A stretch of 64,000 bases of DNA from NCBI RefSeq assembly GCF_027409185.1, contig NC_084463.1, forward strand, positions 53,810,907-53,874,906. Reading direction: 5' to 3'. Of the stretch, positions 41,960 through 53,592 are shown in pieces. The notes under the pieces were generated by a model. The model made no database searches and was not told the DNA's origin. It saw only the letters and a list, made by a program, of their open reading frames with translations. Numbering within the stretch: position 1 is the first letter of the stretch; every line of letters starts with the position of its first letter. This stretch comes from Cynocephalus volans (taxonomy: Eukaryota > Chordata > Mammalia > Dermoptera > Cynocephalidae). The position numbers and the translations under genes are program-made.

Positions 41960-42560
41960 ACCAGGGTCCCTGATGACGGAGCTGGAACATGGCCTCCCGC
42001 ACACCTCCCAGGCTCGCTGTCTTCAGAAACCCCCGCCCATGTTCCCGTGGCCATCCTGGACTTGAGCCCCCGTTCTGGGACATCTGGAACTGGCTTCTGC
42101 CCTCCCGGCAGCGCACGCCCGCCTTCCGGCAGCGCCGTCCTCTGACAGAGCTGTACTGGAAAGCGCAGCCCGGGCGCCCCTTCCCCGGCCCGGCCCAGGT
42201 CCGCGCGCTTCTGCCCCGCCAAGTGCCAGGACACTCGTCCTGTCCCCAGGAACCCAGAGGTCCGCGGGCTCCTCTTCCACCCTCGCACCCACCTTCAGGG
42301 ACACACAATCCAACCCCAGGATCTAAGGAGCAGCGCTGGCGCTTCTGCGGTACCCAGAATTTCCAGACAATAATATGGCGGTGTGGGCGGAGCCGCACAT
42401 GCGCAGAAGATATCCGGAAAAGCCCTTCCTATACCTGCGCTGGTGACCTCATTGCACTGTGAAACTACATTTCCCAGATGACAGAGCGAGCGGAGCAGCA
42501 CATGCATAGAAGGAACCTGGAATAGCTGTTTGCTACTCCTGTGCTGGTGATGTTATTGGA
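41960..42560. promoter_or_regulatory. CpG island, probable KZFP promoter
   Basis: GC-rich with many CpGs from about 42000 to 42430. Visible motifs: AATATGGCGGTG (YY1-like, 42373-42384), GGGCGG (Sp1-like), CACATGCGCAG (NRF1-like), ATCCGGAAA (ETS-like) and ACTACATTTCCCAG (ZNF143-like, 42464-42477). Block C, the likely first exon of the plus-strand KZFP pseudogene, follows directly. On the minus strand GGGAG|GTGTGCGGG near 42010 could be a first-exon donor, so a bidirectional promoter also serving the intact minus-strand KZFP is possible. That last point is inference. Confidence 0.65.
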
Positions 42561-42578
42561 GGGTGAGACTACATTTCT
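42387..42578 (+). repeat. tandem duplication of a 103-104 bp promoter module
   Basis: GCGGAGCCGCACATGCGCAG (from 42387) recurs as GCGGAGCAGCACATGCATAG (from 42490). GTGAAACTACATTTC recurs as GTGAGACTACATTTC about 104 bp later. The second unit has lost the NRF1-like core, and a SINE inserted at the end of its ACTACATTTC motif. Confidence 0.75.
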
Positions 42579-43140
42579 TTTTTTTTTTTTTTTTTTGTCT
42601 TTTTTTGTGACTGGCCGCACCGCGCTCAGCCAGTGAGCGCACCGGCCATCCCTATATAGGATCCGAACCCGCGGCGGAAGCGCTGCTGCGCTCCCAGCCC
42701 CGCACTCTCCCGAGTGCACCGGGATCGGCCATGAGAATACATTTCTAACAAGTCTCTGTCATCATCCTTTAGGGACCAAAGGAGAAAATTTTGTTTATTT
42801 TCTCAGCAGAGATTCTTGCTACCAGGAGATGAGGACCTGATGGATCAAGACTGGTCTCTATCTACATTATTATGAGGGGAAATTCTGATTCTTTATTAAG
42901 TCCTGGTTTGGCAACCCGGGGCATTGCGAGAATAATGGGGGAAATTCGAATGTGGGCCAATTACAGCATGACATTAATAAGTAATTTTACTTTTTAAATT
43001 TGTCATATAGGTGTTGCTATTATAGAACCCATGTTTATTTTTGCCCATGCATTTTAGAGTATGAAAAAATCCTGCATCTAGTTTCCTTCAAGCAACTAGA
43101 AAATGTTTGTTTTCATCTAATAAAGTAATTTGTCTGTCTT
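42440..43140 (+). promoter_or_regulatory. KZFP first-exon block C, split by a SINE
   Basis: Same landmarks as blocks A and B: ACTACATTTC, GCTACCAGGAGATGAGGACC, GGGCATTGCGAGAATAATGG, CTATTATAGAACCCATGT and TGTTTGTTTTCATCTAATAA. Orientation and position fit the first exon of the pseudogene whose KRAB-A is at 52908. Confidence 0.55.
42579..42732 (-). mobile_element. CYN-like dimeric SINE, GC-rich variant
   Basis: The reverse complement has the GC-rich anticodon-arm variant (GGGAGCGCAGCAGCGCTTCC) and TATATAGGGATGGCCGG, with a long A-rich tail. Duplications GAGACTACATTTCT (42565-42578) and GAGAATACATTTCT (42733-42746) agree at 13 of 14. Confidence 0.92.
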
Positions 43141-43437
43141 CTGTGTTGTGAAGGCACCTGGACCTCAGTGTGACTAAAATGGCCTTCAAGCTCTTTATGT
43201 GAATCTGACCTTGTCAGTATCCACCTCTTTAGCCAGCAGGACCGACATGTAATCACTCAGTGGAACCAGATGGCCAGATTTTATCTCCAACATCTCCTTT
43301 ATCTTCACTGCACACATATGTATAGTCACCAATTCTGCCCTACACAACTTTCTCTCATCCATAAATTTCTCATTTTGGCCACTGTCATTGGCGATTGGGA
43401 CAATACCAACTTCCAATTGACCTTGCACCTAATTCTT

Positions 43438-43533
43438 TTTTTTTTTTCTTGTCAGTGGGCCAGTACAGGATCAAACCCTGGACCTTTGTGTTATCAGCAA
43501 AACGCTATAACCAACTAAGCTAACTAGCCAGAC
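43438..43533 (-). mobile_element. tRNA-Ile-like SINE monomer
   Basis: The reverse complement has GGCTAGTTAGCTTAGTTGGT and GCTGATAACACAAAGGTCCA. Flanks TTGCACCTAATTCTT and TTGCATATTAATTCTT are a likely imperfect target duplication. It lies at the edge of the telomere-like array. Confidence 0.8.
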
Positions 43534-43549
43534 TTGCATATTAATTCTT

Positions 43550-44055
43550 AACCCACACCTCTAACACCTAATATTTAACCCCAACCCTTTCCCTAACACA
43601 CCATAATCCTCAATTCTATCCACTGAGACTAAGTCCTAAGCCATAAACATAGCCTATTACCATAATCCTTAACTCCTAACATGTGATACACATTACCTAT
43701 CCCTAAAACCTACCACTTAACTCCAATTCCATCTCTAACCCCGAAACCCAACTCTTTCTCTTAAACTGAAACCTAACCCTAACCGTACCCTAACCCTAAA
43801 TCTAAACCTTGAGCTTTAATAATATGCCTTAACCCTAACCTCTAAATCTAACCCGAACAGCAAGCCTGTCCTTAACCACTGACACTATCCCTAGCACTTA
43901 ACCCAACCTACATAACCGCAAATCACTAATCCTAACCCTACTCCCTAAAACCAACCATAACCTCTAATCCTAACCCCACTCCCTAATCCTATCTCCAACC
44001 CTATCCCTAATCCAACCTGATCCCAAACCTCATCAACACCAACCCTAACCCTCAC
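43550..44055 (+). repeat. degenerate interstitial telomeric repeat (CCCTAA)n
   Basis: About 500 bp of C/A/T-rich sequence almost lacking G, dominated by CCTAACC, CCCTAA, TAACCCTA and close variants. The best run is CCTAACCCTAACCGTACCC near 43770. Runs such as ACCAACCCTAACCCTCACT close the array. Plus-strand CCCTAA orientation corresponds to a left-hand chromosome end. Confidence 0.85.
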
Positions 44056-45857
44056 TGTACCCGGGTGGTGTTGGGCTCTGGAGGTTGCATCAGTTTCCTC
44101 CTTTCCTTAGGCTCACCTGGTGTTTTCCACACGAGTCTCCTGTTGGCCCCTGTCCTCCTCTTCTGCGTTCTTTCCCACCTACCTTCTGTCCTTCACCTTC
44201 ACAGAACCTGGTCACGCTGCATTCCTTCTGCTCTGACTGCAGAGCACCCCTGGTCCTGACATGAGCACCTGCTCATTCACTCGGGGAGGACTGTACTCCT
44301 CTGCCACCTCCTTGGGTTTACTTTTATTTCTGTTATTATCACCAACATGGTCACTGCCATAGTTCAAATTGTCACTGTTGTAATTATTACCATTTTCATT
44401 TTTGTCATTGTTGAACAATTATTGAACACAGCCTTGTGGTCAAGTTATCCTGGGTTCTAAAATTGAGTGGACACTGCATTTGGGTGAAGCCTTCCCAAAA
44501 GTTTAATGAAAGTGAGCTGTGGCCTTGGTCCCTCAAGCTGATGTGACTTAGAATCTGGAAACAGACTCTCTAATTAAGGAGTTAGGATTTACAACTCTCA
44601 ATTGAGTGAGGCAGTGTAAAGAAGACAGCTGGGCAGGATGGGATGTTACCGTAGTGATGAGAAGGACCATAAAACAGAGTCACTAAGTTCCAGGGACAGG
44701 AGACATTGTCTTGATACACATCCTTGAGATGTCTTTACAAGACAAAATCCAGAACTTTCTCAGCCCTTTGAATGTGCTGAGGAGGTGAACTGTCATGAAC
44801 ACAGACTGATACCATTCTGGTAAGTAATGGAAGAAACCAAAAAGTGTGTCTTTATTCACAGAGATCCTATTTCTTTGTGCTCAGGGATGCAGTGACTCAG
44901 AACAGTCAACTGGCGACTCACACAGCTCCTTCCCTAACCCCCAACACTTTCCTTAAAACTCCCTGCCTGTAAGCGTTCTCAGAGATCAGGATGTTTCTGA
45001 GCTTTAGCCACATGGACTCCATTACTTGGTCTTATAATTAAAGCTTCATTTCCCTCACTGCAACTCGTGCCAGTGTTCTGGCTGTAGCTGCACATCACGT
45101 GAAGTGACACAAGCATGGTTCTATTACAGTTACAGCTCACAGCTGGCTATGTCTCAGCCCTGTGACAAGTCAGCTCAAGTCAAGACATCTTGTAGGCTCG
45201 GTGCCCTCTATAACATGGGGTCAGTGACTCTGTTCCCAAGGAGGAGGTTGGGCATTGAAGCTGCCCTGACTTGTGTAACCTCACTTTGTCCCATCCCAGA
45301 GAGGGGAGGCCTGCTGTGTGGTAATGGTCCCAACAGGCATGCTGGAGAAGCTGCTGGAGCACCAAGTGCAGCCACATGGGCAGTGACTCCTCTGAAATCC
45401 CCACCTTCCTGTGCTCCTGATGAGCCCTCACCTCCACCCAATGTGTGCTGTACCTGCTGCTGGGAGTGTGAGCACCACTCTTCTATGGCACAGAGGTGAC
45501 CCGGCTCCAACTAGCTGTGGTTTAAGAATGTCACCACACCTGGGCTCTTTGCACTTCTGAAAAGTGGGTACCAAAAGGACCAGACCAAGAGGGTCATTGC
45601 AGGGTCCAGATGGAATGAGCCATGGAAAGTGCCCACCTAGTGTCTACCTCTGCAGAAAAGACTGGAAGATTGATCATGTTAACTATTTCCCTCTCCCATG
45701 AAGCAGCCCCTGCCTCAGCTCCCACTGGCCGATGGATTTGGTTAACACGGGTTTTACATTTGTAAGAGAGGTTTGGGATTCCATTTAGAGGTCCCTGGGG
45801 GCAGGCAGAGGGGTCCAGATCCACTCAGGTATCTTGGGAGGTACTGGTTGGGGTTTA
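44056..45857. other. unassigned, GC-moderate sequence
   Basis: No recognised gene. CTTATAATTAAAGCTTCATT near 45030 resembles an LTR 3' part, but the family is not named. An open frame at 45104-45499 has no recognisable domain. Confidence 0.35.
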
Positions 45858-45995
45858 TTTATTCAACAAACCTATATGAAGTGCCTGCCATATACAGTCA
45901 CTTTTGTAGGCACTTAGCATAATCCATCAAACAGAACAGACCAAATTCCTGTCCCCCTTGGCTCTCACTTGAATTGGGAGTCAGACAGTCCCAGC
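45858..45995 (+). mobile_element. L2 fragment
   Basis: ATTCAACAAACCTATATGAA, GTGCCTGCCATATACAGTCA and CAAATTCCTGTCCCCC match the L2 3' end pattern. Confidence 0.6.
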
Positions 45996-46685
45996 AGGGG
46001 TCATAGCAGGTTGTGTCCAGAGCACAGATGTGCTGCGTCCTGAATGTGCATGGATGTGCATGCAGCATCCTCTGTTGTGATGGGGATGGCAGACTGAGCT
46101 CAGTGTTATGGAACTCAGGTCCAGCTGCCCGCCCTCTTGAGGAGGATAAAAACTCAGAAATCAAATGGTTGGTGTTGGAAAAGCAGATGTATTCAGCTGA
46201 AGGACATGGTAGGCTATCCCCTCTCAAAGATTTAGCTTTACTAAGGGTTTCCTATAGGAGCAGTTAAGGGAACAGAATGTGGGAGGTGGGAAGCAGGAGC
46301 AAAGGGTACCTGAGCTATGAGGGTCTGTGTCTATGAGTCAGGAGGTCTCACCAAGGCTGCTTCTGGTTTCTGTTCTCACCTTCACTGTTATCTCAGGACC
46401 CTGAAAGATTTTGATTTGCTCCAGTGTAGAATCATCTTTTCTGCAGTCTTTTGCATAGTTTCACTTCATAGAGTGCTGGTTGACATGACTGGTGCCCAAG
46501 GTCAACTTCTAGTCATTTGGCCTTGATTATTTCTTAAAACTCTACAAGTGTCAATGAAAGAACTATTAGCTTTGCAAAGTACTGATTAGCTTCTCAGCCT
46601 TGTTCTCTTCTTTACCAAGCAAGATAAGAAAGTCAGGGGATGGGAAGAGAGAGTGGAGAGAGGAAGAAAAAAAAACTGTCCTTTT
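45996..46685. other. unassigned sequence
   Basis: No gene or repeat was recognised. Confidence 0.4.
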
Positions 46686-46701
46686 AAAAATCTCCTGCCC
46701 C

Positions 46702-46791
46702 ATGGGACGGCCCGTGGCTCACTTGGGAGAGTGTGGTGCTGATAACACCAAGTCAAGGGTTAAGATCCCCTTACCAGTCATCTTAAAAAAA
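46702..46791 (+). mobile_element. CYN-like SINE, internally deleted
   Basis: The head comes from unit 1 (GGCCCGTGGCTCACTTGGGA to GATAACACCAAG). The tail comes from unit 2 (TCAAGGGTTAAGATCCCCTT, CCAGTCATC). The join falls in CACCAAG, which both units share. The target duplication AAAAATCTCCTGCCCC is perfect (46686-46701 and 46792-46807). Confidence 0.93.
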
Positions 46792-46807
46792 AAAAATCTC
46801 CTGCCCC

Positions 46808-48480
46808 TTGCAGCCCAGGTGGTTTCAGTTCCCAACATGGCTTCAGTCCTGCTCACTCCAACACCAGGAGCAACTGGAAATGTAAGTGGACTCAGGGTCA
46901 TTAGGGAAGGTCCTGTCAGTACCCTGGCCACACACACCTTGTCATTCCCACTGGAGGGCTGAGGCCTGGGGCTCCCCCTGCAGGAGGGAAGGAATCATAG
47001 AGTTAAGGACAGGGTCACAGGTGCCCTGGGGAGGAGAGCTGGGTCCTGCCAGTATCAATCCCCACCCATGATGATGCAGGGCCCAAGACAGGGATAGGTG
47101 AGCCTCCTCCTCTCACATCAGCCACGCACCTCAGTCCTTTGTGCCCAGCTGCATATGGGGCTGGGCTGGCTGCAGCCACCAGTCCTGAGAATCACCTCAG
47201 TGGGAAGATGAGAATCTACAGAATGGGGAGCACGTTGGTGCATCAACTGCAGGTTGAGATGCCTCAGGGGTCCCTGTGAAGGGTGGACAGGGATCGGCTC
47301 TGCTTGTTTTATTTCTCAGAGAGTGACAAAGCACCTACTGTGTGCAGCCAGTAAAGGAACAGAGCAGGTACCTCCCCTCTCTGCCCAGGAGACACACAGG
47401 AATGTGGCAGGCATCCCTGATGATGGGGAGAGATGGCCATTGATGGAACACTCCCTCGACAGAGGTTCTCTGCCAGTCCCTGGCCAGTGACCAACCCTGC
47501 CACTGCCAGGACAGCCCTTGGGCTAGGGTGGGGGCTGGCATTTGAATGGGTGGGGCAGGCACAGTCCACACAAGGGTTTTGATGTGTAACTGTGGGGAAG
47601 GAGAGCCCAGGTCTATGGCTGTGCCACCCACCCACCTCCCCCAGCACCAACTCTCCATCCTGGGTGTTGGCTGGACCAGGACCTGGAAGGTGACTCTCTG
47701 CCCCCAGTTCCCCTGTCTCCAGATGTAGGTGGCCTACACCAGCTCAGCTTGCCTGACATGTGCCTGCAGCACCGTGACCACCTCCTCCTTGCCTTGCTGC
47801 AGCCCTGGGAAACACAGGGGCAGAGCCAGATGAGCAGGAGGGCTGGGGAGGGTGCATGTGATCATGTGATGAGGGGACAGGGCTGGGCCACACAGAGGAG
47901 CCTCCAGAAGCAGGCAGACTGGACCCTGTGGGCTCAGATGTCCTGGCCTTCACCTGAGGGGATACTGGGAGGGTCTACAAAACCAGGTCTTGACACCACC
48001 ACCAGGATCCTGGTCCCCAGCAGGCTTGCTGCAAGTCACATGGAACAACATGCTCCTACCTGGGCACCTCTCAGTGGATCCAGAGTCCCCATCCTTGCTG
48101 GGCCTCACCTGAGAACAGGGAATCAGGAATTGTCCATGGATGGCCAGGATCCCATCCGATGCTAACCACAGAAGCCATCCCTGGGGATGCTGAAGGCACG
48201 AAGCCCAGCAGGGTACATGTCTCAGACCACATGGGTGAGGAGCAGCTTTATTTCTGGGGGACCCTGAAGTAGGGAGGCTGGTGCTGGCCACTCCTTTTAG
48301 GGTGTCCCATTCTCTGGCAGGTGGTAAAGGGACACGGTGCCACAGGTGCTCACAGCCAGCACTGTCCCAATCCCTGCCAGGTCTGTGGGCACTGACCAGG
48401 GCCTCCTGCACCAGGCCCAGTGCCCTGTGGTGCCAACGTGGGACACGCCATGGGCCCCAGTCGTCTGTCGCCTCCTGATG
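46808..48480. other. unassigned GC-rich sequence
   Basis: Open frames up to 210 codons occur on both strands but show no recognisable protein and are expected from GC content. A possible L2 piece lies at about 47315-47410 (GCACCTACTGTGTGCAGCC). Confidence 0.35.
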
Positions 48481-50540
48481 GTGCCAGCTCAGCAGGGAAG
48501 AGGGCGCCGAGCTGGGATCCTGCAGTCCGCAGCCAACCCTGAACATTTGAGCCCAGAGCAGGAAGGTGCCAAGGAGTGACACAGAGGGGCTGGGGCCTCA
48601 GTAACGCTGCAGGAAGCCCCTTCCCACGCAGCGTCTCCTGGAGGGACGGTCGAGAGGGCAGCTCTGCCCTCCTTCTGCCGGGGACAGGGCCTCCCACCAG
48701 CAGGGGTCCGGGCGGCCTCAGGGGTGTCGCAGGTGTTGTGCCCGCCTCCCCGGGCTGTGCACCGGCTGCTGCCACCCGCCGGGCACAGACACCGCGGCTC
48801 CTGCGTGGCCTCCGGGGCGGCTGCGCGGCCTGCACAGCACTGCAGGAAGACGCAGAGGCACTCAGAGGAGGTCACGTCACAGCGCAGGCCACCGCGGCAG
48901 GGCCACCAGCCTCCTCCTGCCCCGGAGCAACCAAGAAGCGCTTCTCCCTCCTGCAGGTGTGGACGGGACAGCGGAAGGGGTGGAAGGTGGGAGCATGGAA
49001 GGACACCCTGCTGTCACAGCTCTGGCTTCCTGCCTGGTGGGGCTGCTGCGGACGTCGCAGCTTCTGAGCCGCTGATGGAGCTCAGCAGCCTCCAGGCCTC
49101 CGAGCGGAGGGGACCGTCACTCACGCGGGACACTGGACACGCATCCCAGCTCCAACACCACGGCCTGGTGTCCACCCCACCCCATCAGCAGGGCCCCGTG
49201 GGGACACAGTGGTCATTGTCCATGTCCGGGGGTCCCAGATGTCATTCAGTCAGTGCAGTGGGAAGTACATGGGCAGGTGAACACGTCCTCTGCCACACTG
49301 TCCCTGTGGAGTGACACAAGGCTGTGGCAGGAGTGGCGGGAGCCACCCCCGTGCACCCCACCCTCACTGACGCTCCAGGTGAGATGCTGAGAGTCTCTGG
49401 AAGGATATGAACGGGGCCACCTGAGACCCCAACCCTGGTGGAGCTGCCAGATGACGCAGCCACTTGAGGGACCCCAGCTGAGCCCCACCCAAATTGCTGA
49501 CCACAGAATTGCAAGCAAATGGGATGGCTTTGGGGTGGCTTGTGACAGCACAGACGACCCGTATGGGTGGCAGCCCCTTCTTGCACCTTTCTGGGGTTTA
49601 GCCTCTGTCCAATGTGGGAGCTCTAAGGCATCGTCGGCGTCATCCTGGTCACTTAATTGTGGGTGTCCTTCCCTTTGTCACTGACACCAGTGAGCTCAGC
49701 TCTGCCTAGTGGGTGGCAGGCTGCAGGCCCTGCCATGACGGCCGCCCCATCTCCTCGCATCCCCCCTCCCCGCAGCTCCATCCCCGCAACCCCGCTAATG
49801 GCACCAAACACAGGAGCCCCTGAAAGCAGCCCAGGGACGGCACAGCCCTCCCGCACTGCAGAGGGGGGTGAGGAGGAGGCACCGTCCCGCGACGTCTGAG
49901 GCAGGGGCGGTGGTGACACGGAGGGTGAAGAGGAGCCATCAGGCACAAGGGGCACACAGGTAAAGAGGCTCATGACCGCAGCCATCTGTGCCCCTCGTGG
50001 CAGCCAGCACCCTGCAGGCGTCGTGAGCGCTGCCTTCCCAGGGGACGACGCTGCGGCCACGCTGAGCAGGTTCTCTCGGGCTGATGACAATTCCTGGCGG
50101 GAGCAGCAGCGTCCTCCGCGGGCAGCCGGGCCGCCTCCGTCAGGAAGGCCTCCGGGCTGCTTCAGTCCTAGGGAAGCTGGTGCCGAGCCCGCACCCCTCC
50201 ACCTGCAGCGCCGCGGGATCTGTGGGGACAGCCGGGAGGAGCGGCCCTGGCTGTCCCTCTCCAGCAGCGACGGCGTCTCTGCGGCCGTGTTCTCTGGGGC
50301 TCACCCCGAGCCGGCCCGAGCGCTGGACGTGCCTGTGACCGGTCCGGGTGCCGTCGGGCGTCTGAGGTCCTTTCCCGTGGCCGCCTCTCATGTCCTGCAG
50401 CCTCAGGTGAGCAGCTGCTGTCGCCTGCGCCCGGCCCTTCCCGCTGTGCCTCGGCGCTGTCCGCCCATCCACTCCCCAAACCCCGGGGGCTGGGGACGGG
50501 GTTGGGACGAGGGTGGGCTGAGGAAGGGGCAGGACCAGAG
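48480..50540. other. CpG-rich sequence without recognised gene
   Basis: High GC and many CpGs, especially 48600-48950 and 50030-50480. Overlapping long open frames exist on both strands (for example 196 codons at 48724-49314 plus and 244 codons at 49972-50706 plus), none with recognised domains. Possible CpG islands. The sequence TCCTGCAGCCTCAG|GTGAGC near 50405 looks like a splice donor, but no exon partner is identifiable. Confidence 0.35.
49455..49560 (+). mobile_element. MLT1-type LTR fragment
   Basis: CCCAGCTGAGCCCCACCCAA, ATTGCTGACCACAGAATTGC and TTTGGGGTGGCTTGTGAC match the MLT1 LTR 3' end. Confidence 0.6.
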
Positions 50541-50544
50541 CGGT

Positions 50545-50790
50545 GTCCTGTGCACGGTGGGGTCTGGAAGGGCAGCTGGGGGAAGCGCGGTGTGGAGAGT
50601 ATGTTGGGGGCACAGGGGGCTGGTGGGGAGCCTAGAGGGGGTGGTGGGGGCCATAGCAGGACGATGGCACATAGAGGGGCATGTGGCGGGTATAGGGGGA
50701 CCGTAGGGAGTGCAGGGGATGGTAGGGACTAAACGGATGGGGGCCTAGGGGAATGGAGGTGGGTTATGGGGGTTGTGGGGGAAATAGAAT
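50545..50790 (+). repeat. G-rich degenerate minisatellite
   Basis: Many G-runs of 3-6 separated by short spacers (GGGGGCACAGGGGGCTGG, GGGTTATGGGGGTTGTGGGG). Periods of roughly 20-35 bp repeat loosely. It has strong potential for G-quadruplex formation on the plus strand. Confidence 0.6.
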
Positions 50791-50974
50791 AATTTAGTCG
50801 GGGTCCCTCGACATTTCTTGTAGAAAGTTGTGTGTGGGTGCAGTTAGTGCACGTGCACCCATGTATTTTTCTAGTTAATTGCTTTTGTGTGTTCTGCAGT
50901 TTTGTCAAGCAGGCTGGTGGCAGAGCTCGCGTCTAACAATACAGCATGTTTCTCTGCTGGCAGCTGCTCAGTCG

Positions 50975-52215
50975 CAGTTTTACTTTGGACCTGAAGACAG
51001 GGTTTTTGAAATAACCCAGGCAAACAAACAAACATAAATAAAATAAGAAAGAAAAATATAAATTTTTAAAAATGAAGAAATCCTTTGAGGTCTATGGGGC
51101 AACCTTAAGTGTACAACATCTAAGCTATGTGTGTCCTCAAAGGGGAAGCAAAGGGAAAAGACATCAAAACCCTATTTAACCAAATAATAGATGAAAACTT
51201 CCCAAGTATTGGGAGAGATATGGCTTTCCAGTTCCAAGAAGCTCAGAGATTCCCAAACAGATTCAGCCCAAAAAGATCCTCTCTGAGACACATTGTATTC
51301 AAATTGTCAAAAGTCAAAGACAGAATTTGAAAAACGGCAAGAGAAAAGCATCAAGTCACCTAGAAGGGCTGCACTTCAGATCAACAGCAGATTTCTCAGA
51401 ACAAACCTTACAGACCAGGAGGGAATGGGATTGCATATTCAAAATACTAAAACAAAAGAACTGCCAGCCAAGAATGTTATACTCAGCAAAGCTATCTTTC
51501 AGATATGAAGGAGAAATAGAGTCTTTTGCAGACAAACACTGGAAGAACTCATCACCACAATACCAGTCCTATCCTACAAGAAATCCTCAAGAAAGTTCTA
51601 CACCTGGAATTAAAAGAAGACCAATCACCTCTTTGAATAGATGAAAAAGAATAAAATCCATTGGTATAGCAGGTACACAAACAAGAAAGAAAAAGAAACC
51701 ATATCTTATCAGTACAGAAAAACAGTAAAAGGAAGAAAAAAGAGAAAAGATATATAAACCAACCATTAAAAATAAACAAATTGAGAGAAGTAAGGCAGTA
51801 CTTTTCAGTAACAACCCGGAATGTAAATTTATTGAATTCCGCACTGAAAAGATATAGACTGACTGAATGGATTTAAAAAACAGACCCAAGTATGTGCTGC
51901 CTACAAGAAACTCACTTCACTTGTAAAGACATAGATGGAGAAAGTTATGGTAAGTGAATTAAGCCAGGCACAGACATAGAAATACTGCATGTTCTTACTT
52001 ATAAGAGGGACCTAAGGAAAAAAACTACACATAACAAGCTGAACTTTCAGCAAGAGAAAGCATAACTGTGGTTATTGTAGGAAGGAAAAGGGAAGGGAGA
52101 GGAGGAATAGTGAGAAGTTTGTTAATGGATATAAAACAGGGAAAATAACTTCTTTGTAACAAGCTTTTGTATGTGCTATTAACATATAAGTAAATAAAAT
52201 ACAACAATAAGTGCA
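50975..52215 (+). mobile_element. L1 ORF1 to ORF2 start, joined to an L1 3' end
   Basis: Fragments of L1 ORF1 (about 51000-51640), the ORF1-ORF2 spacer and the ORF2 start (to about 51930). An abrupt join to L1 ORF2-end/3'UTR-like sequence (AGTGAATTAAGCCAGGCACA) follows and runs to about 52215. About 3.5 kb of ORF2 is missing, by internal deletion or by adjacency of two insertions. Confidence 0.65.
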
Positions 52216-52882
52216 AACATAAAAGGTTTTGTTGTTAGAATAAGGTCAAAAAGTTAAATGCAGAATCACTCCCTAATTAGTTCCTTCAGTATTGTGTTTA
52301 TCTGTCACCACAGCACAGGATCACTCACATAGACACAGTGCTGTGTATGGTCCCATTCATGTAGGGTGTGTTCTTTGTGTTCTTGAGACTGGACTTTTGA
52401 TGTCTCCATATATTTATGAGAATACACGGTACACATGGAAAAGCTAAGTAACTTTGGCATCTCAGTGAAGTGCAAACTGAACACAAAATAGAACTGTAGT
52501 TTTTTCCTTCTCTCTTACCTCAGTCTCCGTTGAGCTTGTGTCTAAATTAGTTCATCTGATAGGTATGTATTTATACTTATGTCTTCACACCTGATTATAA
52601 GCTCCTTGGAAAAGCAGAATTTTATTCGTACTTTTACTTTGAGCAACAACGATGGTATTAGATCTATAACGTAAGCATTGCAATAGCATTTTTAGTACTT
52701 AATAAATTATTACAGTGGCAGGATGTTTTTGCTGTTATTTTTCTTTCTTCCCCCATATGCACTACAAAAAAGCTGTGCCTTATGTAAAATACATACCACA
52801 CACATGCGCAGGTGTGCATGCACACGCACACACTTACAAGCGTGGACTCCCAGATTTCGGTTTTGTGACACAGGGTTCCTGA

Positions 52883-53038
<156 letters not shown>

Positions 53039-53285
53039 TGAAACTCCTCAGTAAGTCTCAGAAGCAAGTCATTCCTCTTTGGTGGTACATATAGGGACGA
53101 TTTAAAAGGTTCAGTACTATTTAGGTAAGATTTCATTCATGACAAATGTGAGCATTGTCCCTCTCTAACAAAAAGTTCAAATTGGCCCCTTTACTGCCCA
53201 GCTTCTGAAGTTGAGCTCTTGTCAATTCTTTCAAGGATCTGATTTAGCAGTTTGGCAAAGTCGTATGTTATTTCTCTTTAACATG

Positions 53286-53374
53286 ACACTGCATTACCAA
53301 ACCTGAGGTGATCTTAAAGTTGGAGTAAGGAGCAGAGCCATGGGTGTTACAAAAACCAATCCGGAACTGACAAG
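53286..53374 (+). pseudogene. KRAB-B exon of KZFP pseudogene
   Basis: It aligns with copy 1: HCITKPEVILKLE is followed by an in-frame TAA. The acceptor AACAG of copy 1 is AACATG here, losing the AG. The donor region CAAG|GTCAGT is retained. Confidence 0.85.
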
Positions 53375-53592
53375 GTCAGTCAGTACATCCTGGGTAGAGG
53401 TCAGGAAGACTAAAGACCAGCAGATGTTGGCAGTGTTCAGCTGTTTCTACCATTTATTTTCCAGGTCCCAGACCTGAGGACAGCTAATTTGCATACACAA
53501 AACACATGCATTTTATAACCTTCTTTGGACCAAGGGTTTTGTACTAAGCTTACATTGCTGTTTGGGAGAAAAGTTTAAAATTAGCATTTTTC

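Noticed and set aside
47950-48582. 210-codon minus-strand open frame
   Set aside because: GC-rich sequence gives long open frames on both strands here. There is no recognised domain or start context.
49972-50706. 244-codon plus-strand open frame
   Set aside because: It runs into the G-rich minisatellite and its product ends in Gly-rich low complexity. It is kept only as a CpG-rich curiosity.
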